A stretch of DNA of 64,000 nt from Natranaerofaba carboxydovora (GCF_022539405.1 NZ_CP054394.1:2860501-2924500), one strand, 5' to 3'; positions 1 through 8,937 are shown, counted from the first letter of the stretch. The notes: generated by a model from the sequence alone, not told the origin. A program made the numbers and translations.

Positions 1-131
1 GATTTTAAAGAATCATAATCCATTACCAAATCAACAGCTTTATTTTGACTTTCTATGCTGTGTTTAGTAAAACCAAGATAAAGCGCTATTATTAAACCTA
101 GAAAAATCAGTATTTTAAAACCAGTTTTCAT
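1..131 (-). CDS. Partial N-terminus of a membrane-anchored protein (C-terminal part outside window)
   Basis: Reading from the ATG at 129-131 leftwards, an open frame runs off the window edge for 43 codons. The peptide begins MKTGFKILIFLGLIIALYLG, a short basic start followed by one hydrophobic segment, then a polar stretch containing NKAVDLVMDYDSL. An AAAGGAG ribosome binding site lies about 10 bases before the ATG. The layout and the 'vdyd' stretch are reminiscent of DUF5693-type membrane proteins, but too little is present to assign a family. No function is claimed. Confidence 0.5.
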   Translation of the reverse strand, partial: MKTGFKILIFLGLIIALYLGFTKHSIESQNKAVDLVMDYDSLK

Positions 132-245
132 ATAATGAGTACTCCTTTAGTAAGCTTTTCTAAGCAGCTGAAATTAGGCCTGTCTATATAATTTTAACCT
201 ACACCTTATCGTTATAGCAAGTAAAATAAAAGTAAATTAAAATCT

Positions 246-791
246 CTAATCCCTCTCCTTTTCGTACTCTCCTCTAACCATTAAAATCATGTAGGTGTCT
301 GCTTCTACCCCTCTTCCATCAGCCCTTGGCACTAGCAGATGATGATTGAGGGGTACATCATCACCCTCTCTAAGGTCAACCCCTTTAGTCAAATCAGATA
401 TCCCACCTGAGTCTGAGTCCATTATCACACCTTCACCTGTTCTAGAAATTATCTCTGCACTCTCCCCAGCGATCAATCTTTCGTCTTCTTCTAGTTCTAC
501 TATTTCAAACACATCAAAGCTCTTTCCTTCTTCTACTTCTTCGCCTTCTTCTCCATCTATATCAGGTTCTTCAGCTTCTTCTTTATCTAACTCTTCTCTA
601 TCAATATACTCACCTATCATCTCTTCAAAATTCTCTTCCAACTCTGGGATTAAAACTTCATCAATATAGCTTTTAGTTAGTAAAGGGTCATCCTCTGAAC
701 CAGGCTCACCGTATGTACCTCCTAGCACAACCTGCCAGGCAAATATAACCAGAATCACTGTTAGGCCTAAAACTGTGATCACTCTTTTCAA
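246..791 (-). CDS. Acid-rich secreted or membrane-anchored protein of unknown function
   Basis: This 181-residue protein starts MKRVITVLGLTVILVIFAW, a signal peptide or membrane anchor (about residues 5-24). A very acidic linker follows (about 40-95, many Glu/Asp). The C-terminal part (about 95-175) is a compact domain with IAGESAEIISRTGEGVI, then GGISDLTKGVDL and LLVPRADGRGV. I recall similar domains in unnamed exported proteins of Clostridia but cannot name the family. The acidity fits an extracytoplasmic protein of a halophile. It lies upstream of, and on the same strand as, the partial gene at the left edge. The long plus-strand open frame opposite it is a Ser/Pro-rich shadow of the acidic codons. 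The coding call is firm; the role is unknown. Confidence 0.7.
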   Translation of the reverse strand: MKRVITVLGLTVILVIFAWQVVLGGTYGEPGSEDDPLLTKSYIDEVLIPELEENFEEMIGEYIDREELDKEEAEEPDIDGEEGEEVEEGKSFDVFEIVELEEDERLIAGESAEIISRTGEGVIMDSDSGGISDLTKGVDLREGDDVPLNHHLLVPRADGRGVEADTYMILMVRGEYEKERD

Positions 792-877
792 AATAGCTCC
801 CTCCCGAACTTTGTTTAGGTTAATTTTACGTCAAAAAAAGCAAAAACTCAAGGAAACAGCCAATATTTAGCCGCCCA

Positions 878-1942
878 TTATTTGACATAAAAGGGGTTGA
901 TTATAATCCAGTTTTTATGTTTTTTGTGAGATAAGTGCAAATTATAAGTTCCCTTTTTTAAGTATAATTTTTCCTCTACAGGTAATTTGAAAATTTGGAT
1001 CCCTTCATAAGACTCAATTAATAGACTCGCTGACTTATCTTTCCTCCCACCATCAAACCCTACAAATAAATCATACCTTCCCTGGGGAACAAAATCTCCT
1101 GGAAGATAAATATTATCTTTGTTATCTTTGAGGTATACTAAAAGTCCATCACCTTTTTCTATTCTATCATAGCAAATGTATAAGTTTCCTTTTTTTATTG
1201 CTTTTAATAAAGCTTCTCTTGCATTTTTTACATCGTTATTTTTTTTAAACTCATGCAGGGGAGTATCTAAATAAATATAATTATTACCGCTGCTAAATAA
1301 ATATTTATAGCTTAATATTTTAAACTTAAAAGGTCCCACCTTAAATATTGGAGCATGTGCGTCTGAGCCGATAATTCCTGTTACTTTTTTCTTTTTGGTA
1401 AGTTCCTTCCATTTTGCATAAGATTTTGGATTTGGAGATCTGATATAAGCCAGGTCATTGATAAAATTAGCATACACAGCATGTAATAAGGTTTTAGCAC
1501 CGTCCCTCCATTCCGAAGAGTAATTCGATACTTCCATCCCATCGAACCCCTCAAGGTCAAAATCCGTCCAGGGAAAAGTACGTCCGTTATTAACAAGGGG
1601 CGAACCATTTTCGTAAGGATGTGCAATTATTCCAATGCCACCTTTTTCTTTTACTTCACTGATAATTTCTTTTGGGTTTTCTTCGTTATTTTGGATAACT
1701 TCATCTAACCCGAGTACCAAATAATGATTTTTGACTCGATTGACTTCTTGTCCTACCAAAACCAAAGTATCACCATAAAAGCCTTCAAGGCCCATTTCTT
1801 TTCCTCTTAAATGTTCATGATCATTTATCACTATAAAGTCTAGCCCGGCTTTATTCGCATCCTCTGCTATCTCCTCTATCGATGACGTACCATCGGAAAG
1901 GTTTGAGTGTATGTGTATGTTACCTCTAGCAATATATTTCAA
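878..1942 (-). CDS. PHP-domain metal-dependent phosphoesterase-like protein
   Basis: The 354-residue protein opens MKYIARGNIHIHSNLSDG, with the first PHP metal-binding motif (HIHSNLSDG, residues 10-18). INDHEHL follows near 40, an IAHPYENG motif near 107, and GSDAHAP near 193. These His/Asp motifs are the metal ligands of the PHP superfamily, which includes histidinol phosphatase-like enzymes and CehA/McbA-type hydrolases. About 130 residues after the last motif probably form a beta-rich extra domain. The substrate cannot be read from sequence. The start is well placed because the PHP motif sits close to the N-terminus in this family. It is a single gene between an unknown exported protein and the divergent FAD oxidoreductase. 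Confidence 0.8.
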   Translation of the reverse strand: MKYIARGNIHIHSNLSDGTSSIEEIAEDANKAGLDFIVINDHEHLRGKEMGLEGFYGDTLVLVGQEVNRVKNHYLVLGLDEVIQNNEENPKEIISEVKEKGGIGIIAHPYENGSPLVNNGRTFPWTDFDLEGFDGMEVSNYSSEWRDGAKTLLHAVYANFINDLAYIRSPNPKSYAKWKELTKKKKVTGIIGSDAHAPIFKVGPFKFKILSYKYLFSSGNNYIYLDTPLHEFKKNNDVKNAREALLKAIKKGNLYICYDRIEKGDGLLVYLKDNKDNIYLPGDFVPQGRYDLFVGFDGGRKDKSASLLIESYEGIQIFKLPVEEKLYLKKGTYNLHLSHKKHKNWIIINPFYVK

Positions 1943-2201
1943 AGTGTCACCTCTCCCACAAATAAGTTTTTTATCTTCGACGATTACATAGGTCAGCGTA
2001 TAAATCTCTTCATGTTATCAGTATACCTTATAAGGACCAATCCGGCCATAGGCAAGCTCCTACTTGTAGTCTAGTTATGATAAACTATTTACAGCTTTTA
2101 AGGTTTACAAAAATAATTCAATTTATAAGAAGGAAATTAGCTAACTTTAACGTAATAAAATAATGCCATTAATTTTAGTAACATTACTGGAGGGAAAATG
2201 T

Positions 2202-4055
2202 TTGAGTAAAAAACACTATATACTAGTTGGAGCAATTTTTTTGTTGGCAATAATAATTCTAATAGCAGTATTTACCTTAAGAGGCCCAAATATAAGCTAT
2301 AAAAATCCACCATCTCCTGACGGAATTAAAGAATTTGACGTTATTGTTTATGGCAGCGAACCTGAAGGAATCTCTGCTGCTGTGTCAGCAGCAAGAAGTG
2401 ATCTAGATGTTTTACTGATTACCGAAGACGAAGAAGTCGGAGGATTGATGACCCTTGGACGCCTTAATTTTATCGACATGAATTATGATGATGATGGAAC
2501 TTTGTTAACAAGGGGTTTGTTTAAGGAATTTTATGATGAAGTTGGCGGGAATGCTTTTGAAATAGATAACGCCATCAAAGTTTTTCGTAAAATGTTAAAA
2601 GAAGAAGATGTTTATCTAAAATCAAACATAAAGTTAGATGATGTAATCAAAGAAAACAGCGAGCTAATCGGTCTAACGGTTAATACAACTAATGATGATA
2701 CTAAAGATTTTACCGCAAAAAGGATTATTGATGCCTCTGCGGATGCTGACCTTGCAGCTAAAGCAGGAGTACCTTACATTATAGCAGGAGAAGATATAAA
2801 TCACGATGATCGCCCAATGGGCGTAACCCTGATTTTTGAATTAGAAAACGTGAATTGGCCAAAAATGTTTTTTTATCTTAATTCTAACAGGGTGCTTGGT
2901 CAGATTAACGAAGATTACAGAAGAGAATGGGGCTCAAGGTTTAATACCGCCTGGGGTTATACCAAAAAGGGGCATGCTTACGAACCTAACCATGAGGATA
3001 TCATTATAAGAGGCCTAAATGTTGCAAGACAGCAAGATAACCGCAGCTTAATAAACTGCCTATTAATTGTTGATATCGACCCATTGTCCGAAGAAAGTAG
3101 AACCAAAGCAAAAAAAGCAGCCAAAGAAGAGCTTAAGGATTTAGTGCCTTATTTTAGAGAAAACCTACCAGGGTTTGAAAATGCAGAGCTAGCAGAAGTT
3201 GCTGATGAACTTTATGTTCGAGAAAGCAGGTATATAAAAGGAGAATATACTTTAACTATTAATGATGTACTTGGAAACAGAGATCACCACGACCGTGTTG
3301 CCATAGGTGGTTATCCTGTAGATATTCAACCAACCAGGCGCAGACGTACGGGGGTTGTCGTTGGAGCTCCTGATCGTTATAGTATTCCCTTTAGAAGCTT
3401 AGTACCAAAGGAAATTGATAATTTATTAGTAGTTGGCAGAAGTGCTTCCTTTTCTTCTTTGGCGGGAGGTAGTACCAGGGTTATACCTGTGGGGATGAGT
3501 ACTGCTGAAGCTGCAGGGGTTGCATCTTATTATTCTATCGACAATGAAACTCCATTCAGAGACATAGCATATAACGAGGATATAATGAATAAAATCCAAG
3601 ATGAACTTACAGCTAGAGGCGCTTATCTCGAATCTTTTGAAAGAGAAGATCCTCTGCAAGATCATCCTGCTTTTGAGAGTATAAAGACGCTTCGAAAGTT
3701 AGGGGTGCTTTATGGTGGCTATGAAAACAATTACAGACTAGATGAACCTATAACAAGAGGAAGATTCTCTAGTATTCTTAATACAATTATTAAAAACACT
3801 GATCTATATGAAGAGATTGGCAGTGTGAATATCTCTGAAGATGATAAGGTTTACTCCGAACTGGTTTTGGAAAAAGTATTAATGCCTTTGGGTAAGGAAT
3901 ATGAAAATATTGAGATCGCAATAGATATTTTAAATGAGAAAGATATTTTACCGTCAGATCTTAATGACAGGTTTGAAAAAGAAAGAGTCCCAAAATCTGA
4001 AGAAGTCTTCATCATACTGGCTAATTTATATGATTATTTAGAGGAGAAAAAATAA
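2202..4055 (+). CDS. Exported FAD-dependent oxidoreductase with C-terminal SLH-like repeats
   Basis: The protein has about 617 residues from the TTG at 2202, which sits seven bases after GGAGGG; the in-frame ATG at 2163 has no ribosome binding site. An N-terminal basic-hydrophobic anchor (about residues 3-27) is followed by a dinucleotide-binding fold (FDVIVYGSEPEGISAAVSAA) typical of FAD_oxidored/FAD-dependent oxidoreductases. Further family segments are RIIDASADADLAAKAGVPY and LLVVGRSASFSSLAGGSTR. The last 130 residues resemble two S-layer-homology repeats (for example LGVLYGGYENNYRLDEPITR), suggesting attachment to the cell wall outside the membrane. The first glycine box reads GSEPEG rather than the usual GxGxxG. 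Its substrate is unknown. The gene stands alone and ends at a bidirectional terminator. Confidence 0.75.
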   Translation: MSKKHYILVGAIFLLAIIILIAVFTLRGPNISYKNPPSPDGIKEFDVIVYGSEPEGISAAVSAARSDLDVLLITEDEEVGGLMTLGRLNFIDMNYDDDGTLLTRGLFKEFYDEVGGNAFEIDNAIKVFRKMLKEEDVYLKSNIKLDDVIKENSELIGLTVNTTNDDTKDFTAKRIIDASADADLAAKAGVPYIIAGEDINHDDRPMGVTLIFELENVNWPKMFFYLNSNRVLGQINEDYRREWGSRFNTAWGYTKKGHAYEPNHEDIIIRGLNVARQQDNRSLINCLLIVDIDPLSEESRTKAKKAAKEELKDLVPYFRENLPGFENAELAEVADELYVRESRYIKGEYTLTINDVLGNRDHHDRVAIGGYPVDIQPTRRRRTGVVVGAPDRYSIPFRSLVPKEIDNLLVVGRSASFSSLAGGSTRVIPVGMSTAEAAGVASYYSIDNETPFRDIAYNEDIMNKIQDELTARGAYLESFEREDPLQDHPAFESIKTLRKLGVLYGGYENNYRLDEPITRGRFSSILNTIIKNTDLYEEIGSVNISEDDKVYSELVLEKVLMPLGKEYENIEIAIDILNEKDILPSDLNDRFEKERVPKSEEVFIILANLYDYLEEKK

Positions 4056-4077
4056 GCTAACAATATTTGTTACTACA

Positions 4078-4130
4078 AAGAAACCACCTCCCCTTTCTAG
4101 TAATTCTTCTAGAAGGGAAGATGGTTTCTT
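4078..4130. terminator. Bidirectional intrinsic terminator between convergent genes
   Basis: A long inverted repeat pairs 4078-4100 with 4109-4130 (arms built on AAGAAACCA and TGGTTTCTT with only small mismatches). It lies between the end of the plus-strand FAD oxidoreductase and the end of the minus-strand rod-binding gene, where a two-way terminator is expected. Confidence 0.8.
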
Positions 4131-4148
4131 ATTGAATTAAATATTTTA

Positions 4149-4589
4149 TTATCCTTCATACTCAAATTTGTGTTCCTCATAAATCATATCTGCCAGTCCA
4201 ACTCCACCTGTTTCTGCCGCCTTCTCTGTCAAGGCTTCATCTAACATATCTTCATATATGTCCATTTCAAAACTATCACCAAACAAGTCCGATCTCTCAA
4301 CTGTATCTCGCATACCTTTCATCACCTGATTAAGGAAAAAAGCTTCAAACTTTATACTTGCTTCTTTTAATTCTTTGTTTTTTTGATCTATTGCTTCCTG
4401 ATTTGCTTTTTCCTTTTCTTTGTCTGTTTTTTCACTGGTCGTTTTATCTTCTGATTTATCCTTTCCTATCGCCTTATTTAGCTCATCTGAGAACTTCTCG
4501 GCTTTATCAGCTTCTTTTTGCATGTTTGCCCCTTGTAAAGCACCTCTCGAAACAGAAGAAAAATCTGAGCCACTGATACTAAAGCCCAT
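4149..4589 (-). CDS. FlgJ-type flagellar rod-binding domain protein
   Basis: The C-terminal half (about residues 75-140) matches the rod-binding domain: KFEAFFLNQVMKGMRDTV, then YEDMLDEALTEKAAETGG and GLADMI. This domain caps or chaperones rod assembly in FlgJ. The muramidase domain of proteobacterial FlgJ is absent, as is usual in Firmicutes. A charged Lys/Glu-rich linker occupies the middle. Start is uncertain: I chose the ATG at 4589; an in-frame GTG at 4598 and TTG at 4601 are nearer to the AAAGG. It lies downstream of two rod genes (flhO, flhP), which supports a flagellar role. Confidence 0.8.
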   Translation of the reverse strand: MGFSISGSDFSSVSRGALQGANMQKEADKAEKFSDELNKAIGKDKSEDKTTSEKTDKEKEKANQEAIDQKNKELKEASIKFEAFFLNQVMKGMRDTVERSDLFGDSFEMDIYEDMLDEALTEKAAETGGVGLADMIYEEHKFEYEG

Positions 4590-4701
4590 ATTTAACACCA
4601 ACCTTTTATTCAGAATATCTATTTCAAATTAATCTACACTCGAATTTTCCAGCAAAATTGTATATAACTACTACATTCTAAAATATTACCTATATATATT
4701 A

Positions 4702-5511
4702 TTAGGTTCTTAAATTATTAGCGATCCCCATCATCTCATCAGAAGTTTGTATGGATTGGGAATTCACTTCATAAGCTCTTTGTGCTTTAATCATGTTTAC
4801 CATTTCTTCTGCTACGTTAACATTAGAACTTTCTAAAAATCCCTGTCTCAAACTTCCCATTCCGTTCTCACCAGGAACACCCTCTTGTGCTTCACCTGAA
4901 GCTGTAGTTTCTCTAAAATTATTCTCTCCTCTAGCTTCTAGCCCTGATGGGTTAATAAAGCTTGCTAATTCTATCTGGGTAACTTCTTCTATATCGTCTG
5001 CTTCAGTCTCTACCATCACAGTACCATTTGATTCTATCATGATCTCTGAAATAGCATCTTCATCCTCTGCAATCTGGATCTCATCCCCTTCTGGGCCATC
5101 TAAAAGTCGTCTACCATCTGGAGTTACAAGATAGCCTTCCGCATCCAATTTGAAATCACCTGATCTTGTATACATCTCACCATCTTCTCCGTCCTGTATT
5201 ACAAAAAATCCATTTCCTTCAATTGCTACATCTAAATCATTATTAGTTTCTTCTAGAGATCCCTGTTCAAAGTCTTTGAGTATTGAAGATACCCTTGAAC
5301 CATGACCAACTTGAATACCTGTCGGAGTTGACCTGCCTTCTTCCATTGCCTGTCTTGGCCTTTCAAGGTTAGCATACAACAAGTCTTCAAACTCAGCCCT
5401 GCTCTTATTAAAACCTGAGTTATTTACGTTAGCGAGGTTATTTGACACAACGTCCATATTAGTCTGTTGACTGTTCATTCCAGAAGCACCGCTCCAAAGT
5501 GATCTAAACAA
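4702..5511 (-). CDS. flhP: Flagellar hook-basal body (distal rod) protein, FlhP/FlgG type
   Basis: The 269 residues open MFRSLWSGASGMNSQQTNMD and contain VVSNNLANVNNSGF, the flg_bb_rod signature. The protein ends with ESSNVNVAEEMVNMIKAQRA and a heptad C-terminus, the usual FlgG-family ending. The middle carries the VAIEGNGFFVIQDG and YTRSGDF motifs. FlgG-type proteins build the flagellar rod. The mbl-flhO-flhP order is the same as in Bacillus, so the gene symbol follows synteny. It is preceded by flhO with a 22-base gap and starts at TTG behind GGGAGG. FlgG itself is an alternative name for the same fold. Confidence 0.85.
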   Translation of the reverse strand: MFRSLWSGASGMNSQQTNMDVVSNNLANVNNSGFNKSRAEFEDLLYANLERPRQAMEEGRSTPTGIQVGHGSRVSSILKDFEQGSLEETNNDLDVAIEGNGFFVIQDGEDGEMYTRSGDFKLDAEGYLVTPDGRRLLDGPEGDEIQIAEDEDAISEIMIESNGTVMVETEADDIEEVTQIELASFINPSGLEARGENNFRETTASGEAQEGVPGENGMGSLRQGFLESSNVNVAEEMVNMIKAQRAYEVNSQSIQTSDEMMGIANNLRT

Positions 5512-5533
5512 CTTTTACACCTCCCGTATTAAG

Positions 5534-6337
5534 TTAACCAGTAGTTCTTCCAACTCTATTAACAGCCTGCTCTAAAGCTTCATCTTGTGTAGATAACGCC
5601 CTTTGATTTGCTTCATAAGCTCTTAAAGCATTAATCATACCTGCCATCTCTTCGGCTGAGCTAACATTTGATTCTTCCAAGTATCCTTGCAAGACTTCCA
5701 AGTCTTCATCTCCAATTATATCTTCAGCTTCTCCAGACACATCTGTTTCCATAAATAAATTTTCTCCTACCTTAAGCAGCCCCTGGGGATTCTCAAAATT
5801 ATACAGCTCTAGCTGATATGAAGGCTCTTCTTCATCATCTACAAAAATCCTTCCTTCTTCATCTATATAAAACTCTTCATTGTCTTCAAAAACAATCTCG
5901 CCTTCTTCACTTAGCACAGGATAGCCCTGCTGCGTTACCAGTCTACCTTCATTGTCAACCGAGAAGCTGCCGTTTCGCGTATAATGAACTTCATCGCCCG
6001 GGCCTTCTACTGCAAAAAAGCCTTCTCCTTGTAGCGCCAAATCAAACGGATTATTGGTCTCTTTATAACTACCAGTCTCAAAATTTGTGACACTTTCTTC
6101 TAAAATTGTCCCTGTCCCTAAATGACCAATTATACTGCTAATCCCACTAGACAGGTCGGAAATGTCTTTTCCTTCTCTTTCTAGCCTGCTTATCAATATC
6201 TCTCTAAAATCACCTTTAACAGACATATCTTTTTTAAACCCAGTAGTATTTATATTGGCCAAATTATTAGACCTGATATCCTGTTCCTTTTGATTTACAA
6301 GCATACCTGAAGCAGAAGAATATATCCCTCTTAGCAA
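5534..6337 (-). CDS. flhO: Flagellar basal body rod protein, FlhO/FlgF type
   Basis: The 267-residue FlgF/FlgG-family protein has N-terminal MLRGIYSSASGMLVNQKEQD and SNNLANINTTGF, the central LALQGEGFFAVEG and YTRNGSFSVD motifs, and the C-terminal EESNVSSAEEMAGMINALRA. It is a proximal or distal rod subunit paralogous to the next gene downstream. Acidic loops (for example around VDDEEEPS) are longer than typical, consistent with a haloalkaliphilic host. It directly follows mbl (12-base gap), so the pair is probably co-transcribed with it. Confidence 0.85.
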   Translation of the reverse strand: MLRGIYSSASGMLVNQKEQDIRSNNLANINTTGFKKDMSVKGDFREILISRLEREGKDISDLSSGISSIIGHLGTGTILEESVTNFETGSYKETNNPFDLALQGEGFFAVEGPGDEVHYTRNGSFSVDNEGRLVTQQGYPVLSEEGEIVFEDNEEFYIDEEGRIFVDDEEEPSYQLELYNFENPQGLLKVGENLFMETDVSGEAEDIIGDEDLEVLQGYLEESNVSSAEEMAGMINALRAYEANQRALSTQDEALEQAVNRVGRTTG

Positions 6338-6349
6338 CCTTAATCACCT

Positions 6350-7378
6350 CTATCTCTTAGTTAAAATTTTGTTGCTAATTAAGCTGTGCTCAAGCTGATC
6401 TAAGTACTCCAACGCCTTCCCTGTACCCTCGGCCACACTTCCTATTGGATCTTCAGGCAAATGAACCGGAGTTTTTACATTGTCCGCAAGTAGCCTATCA
6501 AAACCATAAAGCATAGAGCCTCCTCCTGTAATCACAATACCCTTGTCCATTATATCCGCAGACAACTCCGGTGGTGTAGTTTCCATTACTCTTCTTATAC
6601 ATGATATTATACTCTCTACAGGTGATTTAAGTGCCTCGTATATCTGCTCAGAACTTACTGTCACAGTTCTTGGAAGTCCTGACAATTGATCTCTGCCTCT
6701 AACTTCCATTTCTTCTGAGCGAAGGTCAAGATGAGCCGTACCGACTTCTTTCTTGATCATCTCCGCAGTCCTCTCACCGATATAGAGGTTAAGTTCATTT
6801 TTCATATGCTGTACTATTGCATCATCAAACTTATCTCCCCCTACTCTGAGGGATTCACTTGTTACTATGTCTCCTAAACTAAGTACTGCTACATCTGTTG
6901 TTCCTCCACCAATATCAACCACCATACTTCCGCTTGGTTCAAATATATCTAAATTTGCCCCTAAAGCTGCAGCCCTTGGCTCTTCAATTAAGAAGGTTTG
7001 CTTTGCCCCTGCTCTTGTGGCAGCTTCTAGGACAGCTCTCTGTTCAACAGATGTTATCCCTGCAGGAACACACACCATCACACGCGGTTTCATGAATTTT
7101 CTTTTTTTGAGGGCTCTTTGTATAAAATGCTTTAACATAGTTTCGGTTATGTTAAAGTCTGCTATAACTCCCTCTCTCATAGGTCTTATAGCAACAATAT
7201 TTCCAGGTGTTCTTCCTATCATGTTGTAAGCATCCTTACCCACTGCAAGAACTTTTCCTGAGTCCTGTTCAACTGCAACAACTGAAGGTTCGTTTAATAT
7301 TACCCCATTTCCTTTTTGAAAAATAAGTACAGTCGCCGTTCCAAGGTCTACTCCAATATCAGTATTAAAACCTAACAT
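6350..7378 (-). CDS. mbl: MreB-family actin-like cell-shape protein Mbl
   Basis: The 342 residues have the actin-fold signatures: DIGVDLGTATVLIF (phosphate 1), VVDIGGGTTDVAVLSLG (phosphate 2) and GIVITGGGSMLYGF (adenosine). It polymerises under the membrane and guides lateral wall synthesis. The choice of Mbl rather than MreB follows its position between spoIIID and flhO, as in Bacillus; sequence alone would allow either. Length is normal. It starts at ATG with a GGGGAGG site upstream. Region 7379-7633 upstream contains only a 61-codon open frame that I do not regard as coding. Confidence 0.9.
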   Translation of the reverse strand: MLGFNTDIGVDLGTATVLIFQKGNGVILNEPSVVAVEQDSGKVLAVGKDAYNMIGRTPGNIVAIRPMREGVIADFNITETMLKHFIQRALKKRKFMKPRVMVCVPAGITSVEQRAVLEAATRAGAKQTFLIEEPRAAALGANLDIFEPSGSMVVDIGGGTTDVAVLSLGDIVTSESLRVGGDKFDDAIVQHMKNELNLYIGERTAEMIKKEVGTAHLDLRSEEMEVRGRDQLSGLPRTVTVSSEQIYEALKSPVESIISCIRRVMETTPPELSADIMDKGIVITGGGSMLYGFDRLLADNVKTPVHLPEDPIGSVAEGTGKALEYLDQLEHSLISNKILTKR

Positions 7379-7633
7379 CCAAAAGCCTCCCCAAAAATTA
7401 TCGTCTTAATAGCTATATCTAAATAGTTGTCCATCTAAAAGGCAGAAAAAAGAACAAAACACCACTATCCGAATTGATAAATGTTATCACGGACAATACT
7501 ATCATATTACGTTCCATTATAACACATATTATAGCAAAATTTATCCTAGAAATTTTTGCTTTTAATACTTCTACATTAAACGGATAAAATCCTTTTAGTA
7601 ACACAAATTAAAATAGTCATAATTTTTTGAATG

Positions 7634-7903
7634 TTAGTCTTGTGAAGAATCAGAAGTCTCCTTTGAGTACTTCTGTCTTGTTGCTTCTCCACCTCTAATA
7701 TGTCTTTCTGCTTTGTTCTGGTTTAATATTTTTTTAATTTCGTTAGCTCTTTCTGGATTAATCTGGGGAAGCCTTTCTGTAATATCTTTATGGACGGTAC
7801 TTTTGCTTACTCCAAAGTTTTTAGCAACCTCACGGACAGTGGATTTAGTATCCAGAATATATTGGCAAATTTCTAATACCCTTTCCTGAATGTAATCTTG
7901 CAA
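7634..7903 (-). CDS. spoIIID: Sporulation transcription factor SpoIIID
   Basis: The 89 residues closely resemble Bacillus SpoIIID: start MQDYIQERVLEICQYILDT, helix-turn-helix VREVAKNFGVSKSTVHKDIT, and tail RHIRGGEATRQKYSKE. SpoIIID is a mother-cell regulator that acts with sigma-E to switch genes on and off. TTG start behind GGGGG. It lies between spoIIQ and mbl, the conserved order. Length and motif conservation leave little doubt. Confidence 0.95.
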   Translation of the reverse strand: MQDYIQERVLEICQYILDTKSTVREVAKNFGVSKSTVHKDITERLPQINPERANEIKKILNQNKAERHIRGGEATRQKYSKETSDSSQD

Positions 7904-7991
7904 TCCTTACGCCCCCTTTGGCTTTTCTGATAAATATTTATATGTTGTAAGTTTTTATATAATGACTTTTGCGAAGTAAAAGTTACAAGCA

Positions 7992-8867
7992 TTATTCAAG
8001 TATTGCTTCAGGATCAAAGTTTTTCTCATCTGAATAAACTTCAAAATGCAGAAAACTTCCTCGGGCAGCATCTAACTTCGCATCTTCACCAACATACCCT
8101 ATTACCTCTCCTTCACTTACATAGTCATCCTCATCTACAATCCCTTCCTCAAGATTGGAATAACTGCTAAAGAAAGTCTCGTGAGAGATGATTACCATAA
8201 CCCCAAATTCCTCTTGTTTTTTTATTTGTTTTACCTCACCATCTGAAAAAGATAATACCTCTGTACCTCTTGGGGCACGTATATCGATACCCTTGTGAAC
8301 CTTATACTGATTATTGATTTGATATATTTCATTATGCTCTGTAATTATCTCTCCTTCTACTGGCCATATCCCTGTTGGAATCTGCTCGATAGATTTGGCA
8401 ACAACTTCCTGTTCCTCTTCTTCCTTTACATCAGCTTCTTTTTGGTCATGTGAATCATACTCTTCCTTTGTTTCTTGTAACTCATCATCTTCTTTTGTTT
8501 CTTTATCCAATTTTTCTCCTGAATCTTCTTCCCTTACTTCTTCTCTATCTTCTTTCTTGTTAGGTTCTTTTTTATCTACTTCCAAATCCAATTTATCCTC
8601 TTCAGGTTCAAAGATCGATATTTCTCTTTTGTCATCTTCAATCTCTTCCTCATCAAAGGTAATTTCATCATTAGTAAATTGACCTGGTCTGTATCCAAAA
8701 TTAATAATTCCAATTGAAATTGCTAAAACAATTATGTAGGTTGTAATAATAAGTCTTCTTTTAGAAGTATTCTTGATTTTTGTCTTTAATGAATAAAACT
8801 TTCTTTTAAGCTGGCTTAGGAAATTTAGAATTTTTTCTTTTGCAGCTAAAATTAACTTTTTCATCAA
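7992..8867 (-). CDS. spoIIQ: SpoIIQ-like M23-fold protein with degenerate active site
   Basis: The 291 residues comprise a basic N-terminus, one membrane segment (about 38-57), a very acidic linker (about 68-155) and a C-terminal LytM/M23 fold (about 165-290). SpoIIQ sits in the forespore membrane and pairs with SpoIIIAH across the septum. The zinc ligands appear kept (H191 and D195 in HKGIDI; H274 in FLHFEV). However, the usual HLH motif reads FLH (F272) and the YaHL motif reads YSNL (N238), so both catalytic histidines are missing and hydrolase activity is unlikely. Position between spoIID and spoIIIID-type gene spoIIID supports the name. Start is TTG 8867 or ATG 8864 behind AGGAGGTGAT. Confidence 0.85.
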   Translation of the reverse strand: MMKKLILAAKEKILNFLSQLKRKFYSLKTKIKNTSKRRLIITTYIIVLAISIGIINFGYRPGQFTNDEITFDEEEIEDDKREISIFEPEEDKLDLEVDKKEPNKKEDREEVREEDSGEKLDKETKEDDELQETKEEYDSHDQKEADVKEEEEQEVVAKSIEQIPTGIWPVEGEIITEHNEIYQINNQYKVHKGIDIRAPRGTEVLSFSDGEVKQIKKQEEFGVMVIISHETFFSSYSNLEEGIVDEDDYVSEGEVIGYVGEDAKLDAARGSFLHFEVYSDEKNFDPEAILE

Positions 8868-8937
8868 ATCACCTCCTAAATAAATTTTTCCCCCTGCTCG
8901 TCCATAATATGCTTATTTTCCAAGAGAAATTAAAAAT

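Noticed and set aside
346-669. Plus-strand 107-codon open frame rich in Ser and Pro
   Set aside because: It is the mirror of Glu/Asp codons in the acidic gene on the minus strand. It has no ribosome site and low-complexity composition. The same applies to 8395-8682 and other Ser-rich shadows.
2163-2201. ATG 2163 as start of the FAD oxidoreductase
   Set aside because: No ribosome site before it; GGAGGG lies inside this stretch and points to TTG 2202.
7419-7604. 61-codon minus-strand open frame between mbl and spoIIID
   Set aside because: No family resemblance, no good ribosome binding site, and AT-driven composition; more likely leader sequence.
7955-7985. ATGACTTTTGCGAAGTAAAAG near spoIIQ as a foldback end
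   Set aside because: The match to the family end is short and lacks the GCACCAGAATC part.
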